Notes: generated by a model not told the origin, from the letters alone. 64,000 nucleotides of DNA from Methylomonas rapida (GCF_024360925.2 NZ_CP113517.1:3658001-3722000); one strand, 5' to 3'; positions 51,541-61,369 are shown, numbered from the stretch's first letter. Numbers and translations: made by a program.

Positions 51541-51942
51541 TTATTTCACCTTGAGCAGCTCTTTGCCGTCACTGGTAAAGTGGCAAATGCCGGCCGCAAA
51601 ATAATTACAATCGTCCGACTGCTCGATTTTGGCACCGTCTTGCGTCAACTGAACCTTCAAGGAACAGTAATGGGTTTCGCCGGGAATCTGCTTTTTCATG
51701 ACCAGTTCTGTTTCAGAAACCATCTTCGCTTCGCCCGACACTTCCGCCGAACAGGCATGCTTGCCTTTCTCATCGGCACTCGGTTCGAAATCGACGTCGG
51801 CGCTTACCCGAATGTCTTCGCCTACTTTGGTAATCTTCATGTGGTAGACATGATTGCCATCACGCAACACATAGTGATCGGTCGCGGCCACGGCCGTACC
51901 TGAAATCAACAGCGCCATCGCCATAAACAAGGTTTTTTTCAT
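51541..51942 (-). CDS. Small exported protein, unknown
   Basis: The 133-residue protein has a clear signal peptide (MKKTLFMAMALLISGTAVAA) and a beta-rich mature part with four cysteines (near residues 64, 93, 112 and 119), likely two disulfides in the periplasm. I know no family. The ATG at 51942 has AGGTGA upstream; the longer frame is not supported. It is convergent with the CHAT gene and separated from it by 50 bp. Confidence 0.72.
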   Translation of the reverse strand: MKKTLFMAMALLISGTAVAATDHYVLRDGNHVYHMKITKVGEDIRVSADVDFEPSADEKGKHACSAEVSGEAKMVSETELVMKKQIPGETHYCSLKVQLTQDGAKIEQSDDCNYFAAGICHFTSDGKELLKVK

Positions 51943-52174
51943 GGTTTTCACCTGATTTTTAATTTTAAGCCATTGCAACGAAACAGCTTTCACCGACCTT
52001 CGTTACCCCATTAGCCAACAAAAAGGATTTTGTCGGCGCGCGGTCATCCTAACCACTGATAAAAACGTGTCAAGCGATAAACACGTCCTGTTGGGCACGC
52101 GGGCAACAGCTGCCATGAAACCCCAGCGGATTTATGACATAATCCGCCCCTCGATTTTCAAGCCGTTTTTGTCC

Positions 52175-54193
52175 ATGTCCAACAGAAAAATTCTCGTCAC
52201 CAGCGCCTTACCCTATGCCAACGGCCCCATTCATTTGGGCCATTTAGTCGAATACATCCAAACCGACATCTGGGCCCGGTTCCAAAAAATGCGCGGCCAC
52301 GAATGCCATTACGTCTGCGCCGACGACACCCACGGCACCCCCATCATGCTGCGCGCCGACCGCGAAAACATCACGCCGGAGCAACTGATTGCCCAAGTCG
52401 AACAAGAACACCGGGCCGATTTCGCCGAATTCGGCGTAGCTTTCGACCATTACCACAGCACCCATTCCGAAGAAAACAAAACCTTGTCCGCGCTGATTTA
52501 CCAACGCCTGCGTGACGGCGGCCATATCTGCAGCCGCAGCATCACCCAAGCCTATGACCCGGTCAAGAACATGTTCCTGCCGGACCGTTTCATCAAGGGC
52601 GATTGCCCCAAATGCGGCGCACAAGATCAATACGGCGACAACTGCGAGGCCTGCGGCGCGACCTATTCACCGATGGAACTGAAAAACGCGGTGTCGGCGG
52701 TTTCCGGCGAAAAGCCCATCGAAAAGGATTCGGTGCATTACTTTTTCAATTTGAACGATTTTGCCGACATGCTGACCGACTGGACCCGGGCCGGTCATTT
52801 ACAACCCGAAGTCAGCAACAAGATGGCCGAATGGCTGGAAAACGGCCTGCAACAATGGGATATCTCCCGCGACGCGCCCTATTTTGGCTTCGAAATTCCT
52901 GACGCACCCGGCAAGTATTTTTATGTCTGGCTGGACGCGCCCATCGGCTACATGGCCAGCTTCAAAGCTCTGTGTGACAAAAAGAGCCTGGATTTCGACC
53001 AATTTTGGAGTGAGGACAGCACGACCGAGCTGTATCATTTCATCGGCAAGGACATCATCTATTTCCACGCCTTGTTCTGGCCGGCCATGCTGCACGGCGC
53101 CAAATTCCGCACGCCCAGCGCGATCTTCGCCCACGGCTTCTTGACCGTCAACGGCGAAAAAATGTCCAAATCCCGCGGCACCTTCATCAAGGCCCGCACC
53201 TATTTGGACCACTTGAATCCTGAGTACCTGCGCTATTACTTCGCCGCCAAACTCAGTTCCGGCGTCGACGATATCGACTTGAGCTTCGACGACTTTACAC
53301 AGCGCGTCAATGCCGATCTGGTCGGCAAGGTCGTCAATATCGGCAGCCGCTGCAGCGGCTTCATCAACAAGCGCTTCGACGGCATGTTGTCGACAACTTG
53401 CGTCGAACCGGACTTGTTCCAGGAATTTGTCGATGCCGAATCCGACATCGCCGAGCTCTACGAAAACCGCGAATTCGGCAAAGCCATGCGCATGATCATG
53501 GCGCTGGCCGACAAAGCCAATCTGTACATCGACGACAAAAAGCCCTGGCTGATCGCCAAGGAAGAAGGCAAGGACCAAGAACTGCAAGATGTTTGCAGCG
53601 TGGCATTGAACCTGTTCCGCATGCTGGTAGCCTATCTGAAACCGGTGATTCCGGCCCTGGCCGCCAACGCCGAAGCCTTTTTGAACCTTCCAGCCCAAGC
53701 CTGGCCGGCTGATGCCAAGCCCTTGGTTGCGCACAAGATCAATCCGTTTACCCCGTTGATGACCCGCGTCGAACCGGAAAAAATCGCCGCCATCGTAGAG
53801 GCTTCCAAGGAAAATCTGGAAAAAACTGCGCCGACGCCGCCAGCCAAACGCTTCGATCCGATCGCAGAACCCATCGAAATCGACGACTTCGCCAAGATTG
53901 ACCTGCGCATCGCCAAAATCCTGAAAGCCGAACACGTCGAAGGCGCCGAGAAACTGCTGCATCTGACCGTCGACATCGGCGACGAAACCCGCAGCATTTT
54001 TGCCGGCATCAAATCGGCCTACGCACCGGAAGACTTGGTCGGAAAACTGACCGTGGTCGTCGCCAACCTGAAACCGCGTAAAATGCGCTTCGGCCTGTCC
54101 GAAGGCATGGTGTTGGCCGCAGGCCCCGGCGGTAAAGACTTGTGGGTATTGTCGCCGGACGCGGGCGCGCAACCGGGCATGCGGGTCAAATAA
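52175..54193 (+). CDS. metG: Methionyl-tRNA synthetase
   Basis: The 672-residue class I synthetase has the HIGH motif as H-L-G-H (P-I-H-L-G-H-L-V), the zinc knuckle C-P-K-C-G...C-E-A-C-G near 150, KMSKS in E-K-M-S-K-S-R-G-T near 325, an anticodon-binding helical domain, and a C-terminal EMAP/Trbp111 tRNA-binding dimer domain from about 575. The start [17 protein letters not shown] is the family start; the ATG-less leader upstream in frame is not used. Confidence 0.96.
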   Translation: MSNRKILVTSALPYANGPIHLGHLVEYIQTDIWARFQKMRGHECHYVCADDTHGTPIMLRADRENITPEQLIAQVEQEHRADFAEFGVAFDHYHSTHSEENKTLSALIYQRLRDGGHICSRSITQAYDPVKNMFLPDRFIKGDCPKCGAQDQYGDNCEACGATYSPMELKNAVSAVSGEKPIEKDSVHYFFNLNDFADMLTDWTRAGHLQPEVSNKMAEWLENGLQQWDISRDAPYFGFEIPDAPGKYFYVWLDAPIGYMASFKALCDKKSLDFDQFWSEDSTTELYHFIGKDIIYFHALFWPAMLHGAKFRTPSAIFAHGFLTVNGEKMSKSRGTFIKARTYLDHLNPEYLRYYFAAKLSSGVDDIDLSFDDFTQRVNADLVGKVVNIGSRCSGFINKRFDGMLSTTCVEPDLFQEFVDAESDIAELYENREFGKAMRMIMALADKANLYIDDKKPWLIAKEEGKDQELQDVCSVALNLFRMLVAYLKPVIPALAANAEAFLNLPAQAWPADAKPLVAHKINPFTPLMTRVEPEKIAAIVEASKENLEKTAPTPPAKRFDPIAEPIEIDDFAKIDLRIAKILKAEHVEGAEKLLHLTVDIGDETRSIFAGIKSAYAPEDLVGKLTVVVANLKPRKMRFGLSEGMVLAAGPGGKDLWVLSPDAGAQPGMRVK

Positions 54194-54199
54194 TTACCG

Positions 54200-54760
54200 A
54201 TGTCCTTGACACTGGCCGAACGAATCGACGCCCTGCTGCCGCAAACCCAGTGCCGCAAATGCGGCTTCGAGGGCTGCAAGCCTTACGCGGAAGCGATGGC
54301 TCAGGGCGCAGCCGACATCAATCACTGCCCGCCGGGCGGCCAGGCCGGCATCGCCAAGCTGGCCGATTTGCTCGGCGTTGCCGCCAAACCATTAGACCCA
54401 AGCTGCGGCACGGAAGGCCCGAGACTGGTCGCAGTGATCAACGAAGCCGACTGCATAGGCTGCACCAAATGTCTGCCGCCCTGCCCGACCGACGCGATAC
54501 TCGGCGCCTCCAAACACATGCATACCGTGATCGCGGCCCTTTGCACCGGCTGCGAACTCTGCGTCGCGCCCTGTCCGGTCGCCTGCATCAGCATGATCCC
54601 CGCGCAAGCCAATGAATGGACAAGCGAAGACGCCGAGCGCAGCCGACGCCGCTATCAACTGAAAAATCAGCGCCTGGCCAGACAGGAAGCCGAAAAAGTC
54701 GAACGCCTGGCCAAACAAAAACAACTGCTGGCCAAGCTCAAAACAAAAACTCAACTTTAA
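54200..54760 (+). CDS. rnfB: RnfB-type ferredoxin without membrane anchor
   Basis: The 186-residue iron-sulfur protein has an N-terminal Fe-S domain ([13 protein letters not shown] near 14-27) and two [4Fe-4S] motifs ([12 protein letters not shown] and [12 protein letters not shown]), as in RnfB/RsxB. The usual N-terminal membrane helix is absent, and the C-terminus is a lysine-rich helix. It is a standalone type often next to metG or nth; a role in supplying electrons, for example to Fe-S or redox-sensor systems, is inferred. It begins 6 bp after metG. Confidence 0.85.
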   Translation: MSLTLAERIDALLPQTQCRKCGFEGCKPYAEAMAQGAADINHCPPGGQAGIAKLADLLGVAAKPLDPSCGTEGPRLVAVINEADCIGCTKCLPPCPTDAILGASKHMHTVIAALCTGCELCVAPCPVACISMIPAQANEWTSEDAERSRRRYQLKNQRLARQEAEKVERLAKQKQLLAKLKTKTQL

Positions 54761-54818
54761 TCCGCTCAGGCAATGACTAAAGTCGCATTTGGCTTTATAA
54801 TGCCGCTTCTCATCATTT

Positions 54819-54895
54819 GCGCCCGTAGCTCAGCTGGATAGAGCGCAGCCCTCCGGAGGCTGAGGCCAGAGGTTCGAATCCTCTCGGGCGCGCCA
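54819..54895 (+). tRNA. tRNA-Arg (anticodon CCG)
   Basis: A 77-nt cloverleaf: acceptor GCGCCCG / CGGGCGC, D arm GCTC...GAGC, anticodon stem CAGCC / GGCTG with loop CTCCGGA (anticodon CCG, reads CGG), T arm AGAGG-TTCGAAT-CCTCT, encoded CCA end. Confidence 0.97.
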
Positions 54896-55277
54896 TAAAA
54901 ATTGAAACGTCTGAATAAATCAGCCACTTGAAATACTTTCACCCGTCGAGTTAGGCGGCATAGAGAGCTTAAAAATCCTCTGCTGATGGCTAACAAATCA
55001 CGGTGAATTGTCTGTTATGCGCCTTGCCCATAAAGGTCCCCATGTTGCCTGTCACGAAAACCACCGGACCGCGACAATTTTTTCGAGCAACTTAATAAAG
55101 TAACGGAACTGGACAATCCTATCGTTCAGAAATAAGCTAAGGAATGAACATGAAATAACCTATGCAAGTATTCGGTGTAGGCGCGGATTTATCCGCACGG
55201 TGCGAATGAATTCGGATCTACCATTGCCTGGCTTATTTCTCACATATTCCTAAACCATTTTTAATAAGGGGCGACTT
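54896..55277. other. Gap after the tRNA gene with a palindromic repeat
   Basis: No gene is supported before 55278. A GTAGGCGCGGAT...ATCCGCACGGTGCGAAT...ATTCGGATCTAC element lies at 55177-55221. I see no integrase or direct repeat of the tRNA 3' end here. Confidence 0.45.
55177..55221. repeat. Palindromic repeat
   Basis: GTAGGCGCGGATTTATCCGC and GCGAATGAATTCG are two small hairpins enclosed by GTAG / CTAC ends, the same GTAG...CTAC framing as the other short palindromes of this window. Confidence 0.5.
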
Positions 55278-55427
55278 ATGGGAACTTGTTATCGCGGCAT
55301 GCCAAAATTCATTGGCGCATTTTTCGATACGGTATATCAACATCCGTCCATGGCGCTGTTCTTTATAGCCGGGGTGACGGCCTTGGCGGGCTCCTGGTGG
55401 TACAAGACCAGTAAAAAACCGGAATAG
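55278..55427 (+). CDS. 49-residue membrane protein, unknown
   Basis: A short frame with a strong ribosome site (AAGGGG, 7 nt before the ATG). The protein begins MGTCYRGMPKFIGAFFDTVY, has one membrane helix of about 20 residues (S-M-A-L-F-F-I-A-G-V-T-A-L-A-G-S-W-W) and a basic end (K-T-S-K-K-P-E). No family known to me. The good ribosome site and the clean helix make it a credible small gene. Confidence 0.6.
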   Translation: MGTCYRGMPKFIGAFFDTVYQHPSMALFFIAGVTALAGSWWYKTSKKPE

Positions 55428-55641
55428 GCCTTGCCCAGGGAAATGCTAATTTATTCTCTTCCGTTCGAGTCGTGCCTGTCGAAGCCCTTGTTCATCATGA
55501 CCAGCCCTTCCACACGCTCAGGAAGATAATGCTTTGGCGGCTATAACGCCAGGCGGCTTGACCATTACAGCCGCAGTCATTTCTCGGCAACCGCCTGAAG
55601 CCATGTTAGCATCAGTTGTCATCTAATTTCGGAGCAAAACC

Positions 55642-56298
55642 GTGCAGCACGAATTCTGGCATGAACGTTGGCAACAAAATCAGATCGGTTTTCACAAACA
55701 GGAAACCAACCCGTTCTTGCAACGCTATTGGCCCAAGCTCAAGACGAATCCGGCGGATCGCGTATTCGTTCCGCTTTGCGGCAAAAGTAACGACCTGTTG
55801 TGGTTGCGAACGCTGGGCCACTTCGTCGTAGGCGTTGAGTTGAGTCCGCTGGCCGTGGCGTCCTTTTTCTCGGAAAACGGTCTGCAACCTCTGGTGAATA
55901 ATCAAGGCAACTTTTCCAGCAACGAAATTGATGGCCTGAAAATCCTGTGCGGCGATTTTTTTGCGTTGCGACCGACTGACATAGGCCCCATTCAAGCGGT
56001 TTATGACCGCGCCTCATTGGTCGCCCTGCCGCCCGACATGCGCGTCGAATACGCCATGCATCTAGCGGCCCTGGTTCCGCCGAAGACACAGATACTGATG
56101 ATCACGTTCGACTATCCTCAGCATGAAATGCCGGGCCCGCCCTTCAGCGTAAACAGAGCGGAGATAGACAGCCTGTTTGGCCATTGGTGCGACATCGAGT
56201 TGCTGGCCAGCGAGGACGTGTTAACCCACGAAGCGCACTTCAAGCAAAGAGGATTGAGCAGGCTGGAAGAGAATATTTACCACCTGCTCGTCCGCTAA
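55642..56298 (+). CDS. tpm: Thiopurine S-methyltransferase family protein
   Basis: The 218-residue SAM-dependent methyltransferase has the family opening E-F-W-H-E-R-W, the SAM loop V-P-L-C-G-K-S near 49, V-V-G-V-E-L-S and Y-D-R-A-S-L-V-A-L-P. Bacterial members methylate selenium and tellurium compounds. GTG start at 55642. It stands alone. Confidence 0.9.
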   Translation: MQHEFWHERWQQNQIGFHKQETNPFLQRYWPKLKTNPADRVFVPLCGKSNDLLWLRTLGHFVVGVELSPLAVASFFSENGLQPLVNNQGNFSSNEIDGLKILCGDFFALRPTDIGPIQAVYDRASLVALPPDMRVEYAMHLAALVPPKTQILMITFDYPQHEMPGPPFSVNRAEIDSLFGHWCDIELLASEDVLTHEAHFKQRGLSRLEENIYHLLVR

Positions 56299-56465
56299 AC
56301 CGGGCCACCTTGCTTTCAAATCAAACCTCGTCCTGTCATACCAGTTAGAGGAGACATTCAAATCATTGATGCTGCCGCCTGAGTCCGCTTGTCGATCTTT
56401 AACGGATTTGTAACATCGGCCGGCTAAAGTGGACGTTCTTCGCAAACTCCAAGGTGCAGCAGAAC

Positions 56466-58055
56466 ATGAAAAATCCAATCAATTATCGTCTAAAAGCTTT
56501 GGCCATCGGCATGGGCGCGCTGAGCGCCACATTATCGGTCGACGCGATAGCCAGAGATCATAAACCCGGCCAATCGGATCAAGTGCCGACGTCCGCAACC
56601 GAATGGTTCAAGGCCGGCCAATCCGCGGTTTTACTGAATAAAAGCGATTTACCCAAATTGCGCAAAGCCAAAAACGTGATTCTGTTCGTCGGTGACGGCA
56701 TGGGCGTTTCCACCGTGACGGCGTCCCGCATCTTGGAAGGACAATTGCAGGGGCGCGACGGTGAATATAATCGTTTGGGCTTCGAGAAGTTCTCTAATCT
56801 GGCATTGTCTGTCACGGCCAGCGCCAATCAACAAACCTCCGATTCGGCGCCAACCGCCACCGCCATGGTGACAGGCATCAAAACCAACGATGGCGCCATT
56901 TCCGTCGATCAAGACATCGATCGGATGGAACCCAGCGCCGACATCACGGCCGCGCATAGCGTCAAGACCATTCTGGAACGCGCCGAAGAGCGCGGCATGT
57001 CTACCGGCGTAGTCACGACCGCTCGTTTTACCCACGCCACGCCGGCCGTGAACTACGCGCATATTTCCAACCGCGATTGGGAAGCCGACAGCAACTTGCC
57101 GGCGAACGCCAGCGTCAAGGACATTGCCCGGCAACTGCTGGAATTTCCTTACGGTAACGGTTTGGAAGTAGCCATTGGCGGCGGCCGCAGCTATTTCATA
57201 CCCAATAACCAGCCCGATCCGGAATATCCCAGCCAAAAAGGCCGCCGCAAAGACGGCCGGGATTTGACCCTGGAATGGTTATCCAAATACAACAATTCGG
57301 AATACGTCTGGAACAAGGACCAATTCGATGCAATAGACCCCAAGAAAACCGAGCATTTGCTGGGTTTGTTCGAACGTTCGCATATGCGTTACGAAGCGGA
57401 CCGCAAGGACGATGCCGCCGGCGAACCTTCATTGGCGGACATGACCGAGAAAGCCATCCAGATTCTGCAAAAAAACAAAAAAGGCTATTACTTGATGGTT
57501 GAAGCGGGCCGCATCGATCACGCGCATCACGCCGGCAATGCCTACCGCGCCCTGACCGATGCGATCGCGTTGTCAGACGCCGTCAAAAAAGCCAGAGCCA
57601 TCACCAACGACAAAGACACCTTGATCTTGGTTACGGCCGATCACAGCCATGTGTTCACCATCGCGGGCTATCCTTCGCGCGGTAATCCCATCTTGGGTAA
57701 AACCGCGGTCGATGGCGTCGAGCTGACCGACTCCCTGGGTTTGCCTTACACCACCTTGTCATACGCGAATGGCCCCGGCTGGACGGGGGGCGCTCAACGC
57801 AAGGAGTTCAATCCGGCCAACGAAGGCACCGTGACCGCGACCTACGCCGGCAACGCATTGCGTCCCAACTTGACCGCGATTGACACCACCAATCCGAACT
57901 ACCTGCAGGAAGCCACCGTGCCGATGGGATCGGAAACCCATGCCGGCGAGGAAGTCGCCATTTATGCCGACGGTCCGGGGGCTTATCTGGTGCGCGGCAC
58001 GCTGGAACAAAACGCAATTTATCACGTGATGGCGGACGCGCTGGGCTGGCATTAA
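56466..58055 (+). CDS. phoA: Alkaline phosphatase, PhoA family
   Basis: The 529-residue exported phosphomonoesterase has a signal peptide (about 1-27) and the metal and nucleophile motifs V-I-L-F-V-G-D-G-M-G, T-S-D-S-A-P-T-A-T-A (the Ser is the phosphate acceptor), E-A-G-R-I-D-H-A-H-H and V-T-A-D-H-S-H-V. It releases phosphate in the periplasm. The ATG at 56466 follows AAGGTG; GTG at 56454 is less likely. phoU lies 1 kb downstream on the other strand. Confidence 0.92.
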   Translation: MKNPINYRLKALAIGMGALSATLSVDAIARDHKPGQSDQVPTSATEWFKAGQSAVLLNKSDLPKLRKAKNVILFVGDGMGVSTVTASRILEGQLQGRDGEYNRLGFEKFSNLALSVTASANQQTSDSAPTATAMVTGIKTNDGAISVDQDIDRMEPSADITAAHSVKTILERAEERGMSTGVVTTARFTHATPAVNYAHISNRDWEADSNLPANASVKDIARQLLEFPYGNGLEVAIGGGRSYFIPNNQPDPEYPSQKGRRKDGRDLTLEWLSKYNNSEYVWNKDQFDAIDPKKTEHLLGLFERSHMRYEADRKDDAAGEPSLADMTEKAIQILQKNKKGYYLMVEAGRIDHAHHAGNAYRALTDAIALSDAVKKARAITNDKDTLILVTADHSHVFTIAGYPSRGNPILGKTAVDGVELTDSLGLPYTTLSYANGPGWTGGAQRKEFNPANEGTVTATYAGNALRPNLTAIDTTNPNYLQEATVPMGSETHAGEEVAIYADGPGAYLVRGTLEQNAIYHVMADALGWH

Positions 58056-58080
58056 TCGGCTTTACACCCTTCCTCTCCGC

Positions 58081-58110
58081 TCAGGGACGCTCGTCGTCCC
58101 TGATTTTTTT
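58081..58110 (+). terminator. Rho-independent terminator of the alkaline phosphatase gene
   Basis: TCAGGGACG / CGTCCCTGA, a perfect 9-bp stem with a 5-nt loop, is followed by seven T. Confidence 0.85.
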
Positions 58111-58127
58111 GACTATTCGGCAAGTTA

Positions 58128-58234
58128 TCCAAGGCCGTTGAGGCAACGGGACAAGAGCCCCTGTTCCGCCGGACGGCAACCCTTCGTCGCAGACCTCTTT
58201 TTGCCGATGCACACCGAATAGCGGCATTTTTTTT
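58128..58234 (+). promoter_or_regulatory. Structured leader with an intrinsic terminator before the lipoprotein gene
   Basis: After the phoA terminator comes a hairpin CCGTTG-AGG-CAACGG (58132-58148), then GCCGGACGGC and GGCAACCC-containing sequence, and at 58202-58234 a TGCCG / CGGCA stem with eight T, ending only 20 nt before the ATG of the next gene. A terminator in that place suggests attenuation, for instance by a riboswitch. I cannot assign a known class. Confidence 0.45.
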
Positions 58235-58254
58235 GAGCGTAAATTTGAAGAACC

Positions 58255-59010
58255 ATGAACAAGCCTGTTTTTAAGACCGTATTCCCAGCCATAAGCCTCA
58301 TCGCCATAGCCGTCATCGCGGGTTGTGGCACTGCCTCAACGTATCCAACGGCAAATGCCACTATCATCGAACCCACGTCGGCTACGTTACCCGCTGTCGC
58401 GGCGGAATTTTTGACGACGCGTGAAAGCGACGAAGATGAGCATTCGCATGATGAGCACGAAGCCCAAACCCGCCCAGTCCATTGGCGTTTCTGGCGCAAC
58501 AGCAAGCAGATCGACATAGAAAGGCCGCAGCTCGACGTGGGGGAATCGTGGCAACAGGATGGCCGTGCCATCATCCACCGCAAGCTATACCATGCCGATC
58601 AGCGGGCGATAGAATTTCAGCAGGACGATTTAAAAATGCTGCAGGCGGCACCGTCCTGGCACAAACTGTCATGGTTACTGGATCAAAGCCTGCTGCAGCA
58701 ATTGAGCGCCAGCGACATCGAGTGGTCCGAAGGCTTTCCCATCCGCGACTATCAAGGCACGGTGAATGGAACCGCCTGGCATATCGTCATGCGCATGGAC
58801 ATGGCCTTGCCGATTCTGGTCGAAAGCCGGTCCGCACAGGCATCCGAACGCACCGAATTGCTCAATGCCTACGCGCTGTCCGCGGCTCCCTGGCAACCGA
58901 CGCCGTCCGATGCTTATGAGGTCATCGATTATGCCGATTTGGGCGACAAGGAATACGACCCGTTTGTGATTAAAGTGCAAGCGCAGATGGGACACGCGCA
59001 TCATCACTGA
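58255..59010 (+). CDS. Histidine-rich lipoprotein, unknown
   Basis: The 251-residue protein has a lipoprotein signal ending I-A-G-C (Cys24), an acidic His-rich stretch (D-E-D-E-H-S-H-D-E-H-E, about 61-71) and a His-rich C-terminus (M-G-H-A-H-H-H). Both ends could bind a transition metal. The middle region has no family known to me. It is preceded by a leader with a terminator, so expression is probably controlled by attenuation, and it is followed by its own strong terminator. Confidence 0.72.
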   Translation: MNKPVFKTVFPAISLIAIAVIAGCGTASTYPTANATIIEPTSATLPAVAAEFLTTRESDEDEHSHDEHEAQTRPVHWRFWRNSKQIDIERPQLDVGESWQQDGRAIIHRKLYHADQRAIEFQQDDLKMLQAAPSWHKLSWLLDQSLLQQLSASDIEWSEGFPIRDYQGTVNGTAWHIVMRMDMALPILVESRSAQASERTELLNAYALSAAPWQPTPSDAYEVIDYADLGDKEYDPFVIKVQAQMGHAHHH

Positions 59011-59045
59011 GCGGTTTGCATCAGCGGGCGTAGTCAACGCATGAC

Positions 59046-59074
59046 CGCCTATCCTGACGGGATAGGCGTTTTTT
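59046..59074 (+). terminator. Rho-independent terminator after the lipoprotein gene
   Basis: CGCCTATCC / GGATAGGCG, a perfect 9-bp stem with loop TGACG, followed by six T. Confidence 0.85.
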
Positions 59075-59078
59075 GTGC

Positions 59079-59789
59079 CTAATCGGCCAAGGCAAAATGC
59101 CGGACATCCTGGCCATCGATCATGAAGATGCTGTATTCGGCCAGATTTTTACAATGATCACAGCAAATTTCCAGGGAGTTCAGAATTTGCAACAGCGTCA
59201 GCACCGGCCTGATCTGGCGCGAATCCCGGTGGACAAAAGCAAATTGATGCTTGATGGCTTCCTGGATGCCTTGGCAAGTACCGGCCTCGTTTTGCAACAG
59301 CCCATGCGCCGGGCCCGATTCCAAGCCGTCCAGAACACCCATCAAACTACCCAACACACCTTGCATGTCTCGACATATCTTGACGATGTCAATCAGCATT
59401 TGCGTGGTAGGCGTACCGTTTCTGGGTTCGTACAAGGTCAGGCTCAACTTGGCCATCTCGGCTATTTCATTGCCCAGATATTTCATCACCGCTGAAATTT
59501 TTGAAATCGATAGCGCCATGCGCAAATCGCCGGCGACCGGATTTTCCTTGGCCAACAGCGTCAAAATGGCATGATCTATGTTGGTTTCGTAAGCGCGCAC
59601 CTCGGCGGCCTGGGCAACGACCTGCAACGCCGAATCCAGATTTGCTTCATCCATGGCTTCGGTCATGCATTCCCATTGCCGTAGGATCAAACTGCTCATT
59701 TCCACCGCCAAACGATGGACTTCCTGCAACTCTTGATCGAATTGATTGAATATATGAGGCCTGGCGCGGGCGTCGGTATGCAGTTTCAT
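59079..59789 (-). CDS. phoU: Phosphate signalling protein PhoU
   Basis: The 236-residue helical cytoplasmic protein restrains the phosphate regulon and Pst transport. Two PhoU repeats are visible, each with the E-x-x-x-D-x-x-E-x-x-x-R metal-binding type helices (first near 50-75, second near 190-225 with I-C-C-D-H-C-K-N-L-A-E-Y). No pst or phoBR genes are in the window; an alkaline phosphatase gene lies 1 kb away. Confidence 0.88.
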   Translation of the reverse strand: MKLHTDARARPHIFNQFDQELQEVHRLAVEMSSLILRQWECMTEAMDEANLDSALQVVAQAAEVRAYETNIDHAILTLLAKENPVAGDLRMALSISKISAVMKYLGNEIAEMAKLSLTLYEPRNGTPTTQMLIDIVKICRDMQGVLGSLMGVLDGLESGPAHGLLQNEAGTCQGIQEAIKHQFAFVHRDSRQIRPVLTLLQILNSLEICCDHCKNLAEYSIFMIDGQDVRHFALAD

Positions 59790-59839
59790 AACTTGTCAGA
59801 TAGTCACAATATCGGGAAAAATGAAAACCAGGATCTCCG

Positions 59840-61369
59840 TCAAATCCATTCCAGCCGATACAAATCAAGCCGCCTGTGGGCGAGATTGCGCGCGGCCCCC
59901 TGGCTGCGCGTCTGTTTCAGCAAATCCAGATTTACATCGGCTATCAAGGTCATTTCGGTATTCGGTGTGGCTTCGGCCAGAATGGCGTCGTGCGGAAAGG
60001 CGAAATCGCTCGGGCTGAAAATGGCGGCCTGGGCATATTGAATATCCATGTTTTCCGCATGCGGCAAATTCCCGACGCTGCCACCGATGGCGACATAGCA
60101 CTCGTTCTCGATCGCCCGCGCCTGCGCGCAATAACGCACCCGTTGATAGGCATTTTTGGTGTCGGTCCAGAACGGCACGAAAATGATCTGCGCGCCATTC
60201 AAGGCGGCCAGGCGTGCCAGTTCCGGAAACTCCGAGTCATAGCACACCAATACCGCTATCTTGCCGCAGTCGGTGTCGAACACCTTCAAGGCATCGCCGC
60301 CTTTCATGCCCCAGTAACTGACCTCGTCGACGGAATTATGGATTTTATATTGCGCTTCAAAAGTGCCGTCGCGCCGCAATAACCACGACACGTTGTATAA
60401 CTCGCGATTGCTGTATTCCGGCATCGAACCGGCGATGATGTTTATGTTGTAGGACATCGCCATTTCCAGCAAGCCATTGCGAATCTCGCGGCTGAATCCG
60501 GCCAAGGCGCGTATGGCATCGGCGGGATTTTTGTCATTGAACAGCCCCATCAACGGCGCACTGATATACTCCGGAAACAACACGAAATCGGCGTTATAGC
60601 CGGCGACCGCATCGATGAAAAATTCGGCGTGTTGCAGCAATTCGTCCACGCTGGTCAGCCGGCGCATCTGCCATTGCACCACGCCCAGGCGAATCACGCT
60701 TTTGGGATGACCGAGCTTTGGGAGGTTTTCGACATAATCCAGATTGATCCATTCCAGCAAGGTGGCGTAACCGTGCGAATCGACATCCACCGGCAAATAG
60801 CCAGTCAACAATTTCCGCACGTGGAAGCCATTGGCCAATTGAAACGACAGCACCGGATCGAAAATTTCCTGGCTCTTGACTTGTTCGATATAGCGTACCG
60901 GCGTCAGCGAATCGGCGTATTTGGCATAGCCGGGAATGCGGCCGCCGGCGATGAAACGGCGCAGATTGAAGGTACGGCACAACTCCTTGCGCGCCACATA
61001 CAATCGCCGTCCCAGGCGCAAGCCTCTATGCTTGGGATGGACGAAAATATCGACTCCGTACAAGGTGTCGCCATTGAGGGTGTGGTGGGTGATGTAGCCA
61101 TTGTCGGTGATTTGGGCGTAGGTGTGATTGTCGCCAAACCGGCTGTAATCCACGATCATGCAGAATCCCGCCGCCACCAGCACGCCATTGTCCTCGATGC
61201 CGATCTGCCCTTCCGGAAAACGGTTGATTTGCGCGGCGTATTGATCTTTTTTCCAGGCTCCGCCCAGGTTGCCGTACACCTGCTCCATGATGTCGGCAAT
61301 TTGCGGATAGTCTTCCAGCGTCAAGTGCCGCAGCAACAATTTATGCTTTTTGTTTTTGGTTTTTTTCAT
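59840..61369 (-). CDS. GNAT acetyltransferase - nitrilase (carbon-nitrogen hydrolase) fusion
   Basis: The 509-residue protein has a GNAT domain at about 10-200 (R-G-L-R-L-G-R-R-L-Y acetyl-CoA loop) and a C-N hydrolase domain from about 225 with the Glu-Lys-Cys triad: F-P-E-Y, Q-Y-K-I-H and L-V-C-Y-D-S-E-F-P-E. The fusion is a known family in bacteria; its substrate is not established, and an amide made and cleaved in one chain is possible. GGAGCG lies before the ATG. Its 5' end overlaps a small upstream gene by 29 bases. Confidence 0.87.
   Translation of the reverse strand: MKKTKNKKHKLLLRHLTLEDYPQIADIMEQVYGNLGGAWKKDQYAAQINRFPEGQIGIEDNGVLVAAGFCMIVDYSRFGDNHTYAQITDNGYITHHTLNGDTLYGVDIFVHPKHRGLRLGRRLYVARKELCRTFNLRRFIAGGRIPGYAKYADSLTPVRYIEQVKSQEIFDPVLSFQLANGFHVRKLLTGYLPVDVDSHGYATLLEWINLDYVENLPKLGHPKSVIRLGVVQWQMRRLTSVDELLQHAEFFIDAVAGYNADFVLFPEYISAPLMGLFNDKNPADAIRALAGFSREIRNGLLEMAMSYNINIIAGSMPEYSNRELYNVSWLLRRDGTFEAQYKIHNSVDEVSYWGMKGGDALKVFDTDCGKIAVLVCYDSEFPELARLAALNGAQIIFVPFWTDTKNAYQRVRYCAQARAIENECYVAIGGSVGNLPHAENMDIQYAQAAIFSPSDFAFPHDAILAEATPNTEMTLIADVNLDLLKQTRSQGAARNLAHRRLDLYRLEWI

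Noticed and set aside
54766..54996. A small frame across the tRNA-Arg gene on the minus strand
   Set aside because: It is the antisense reading of the tRNA, a well-known false protein containing E-R-I-R-T-S-G-L-S-L-R-R-A-A-L-Y-P-A.
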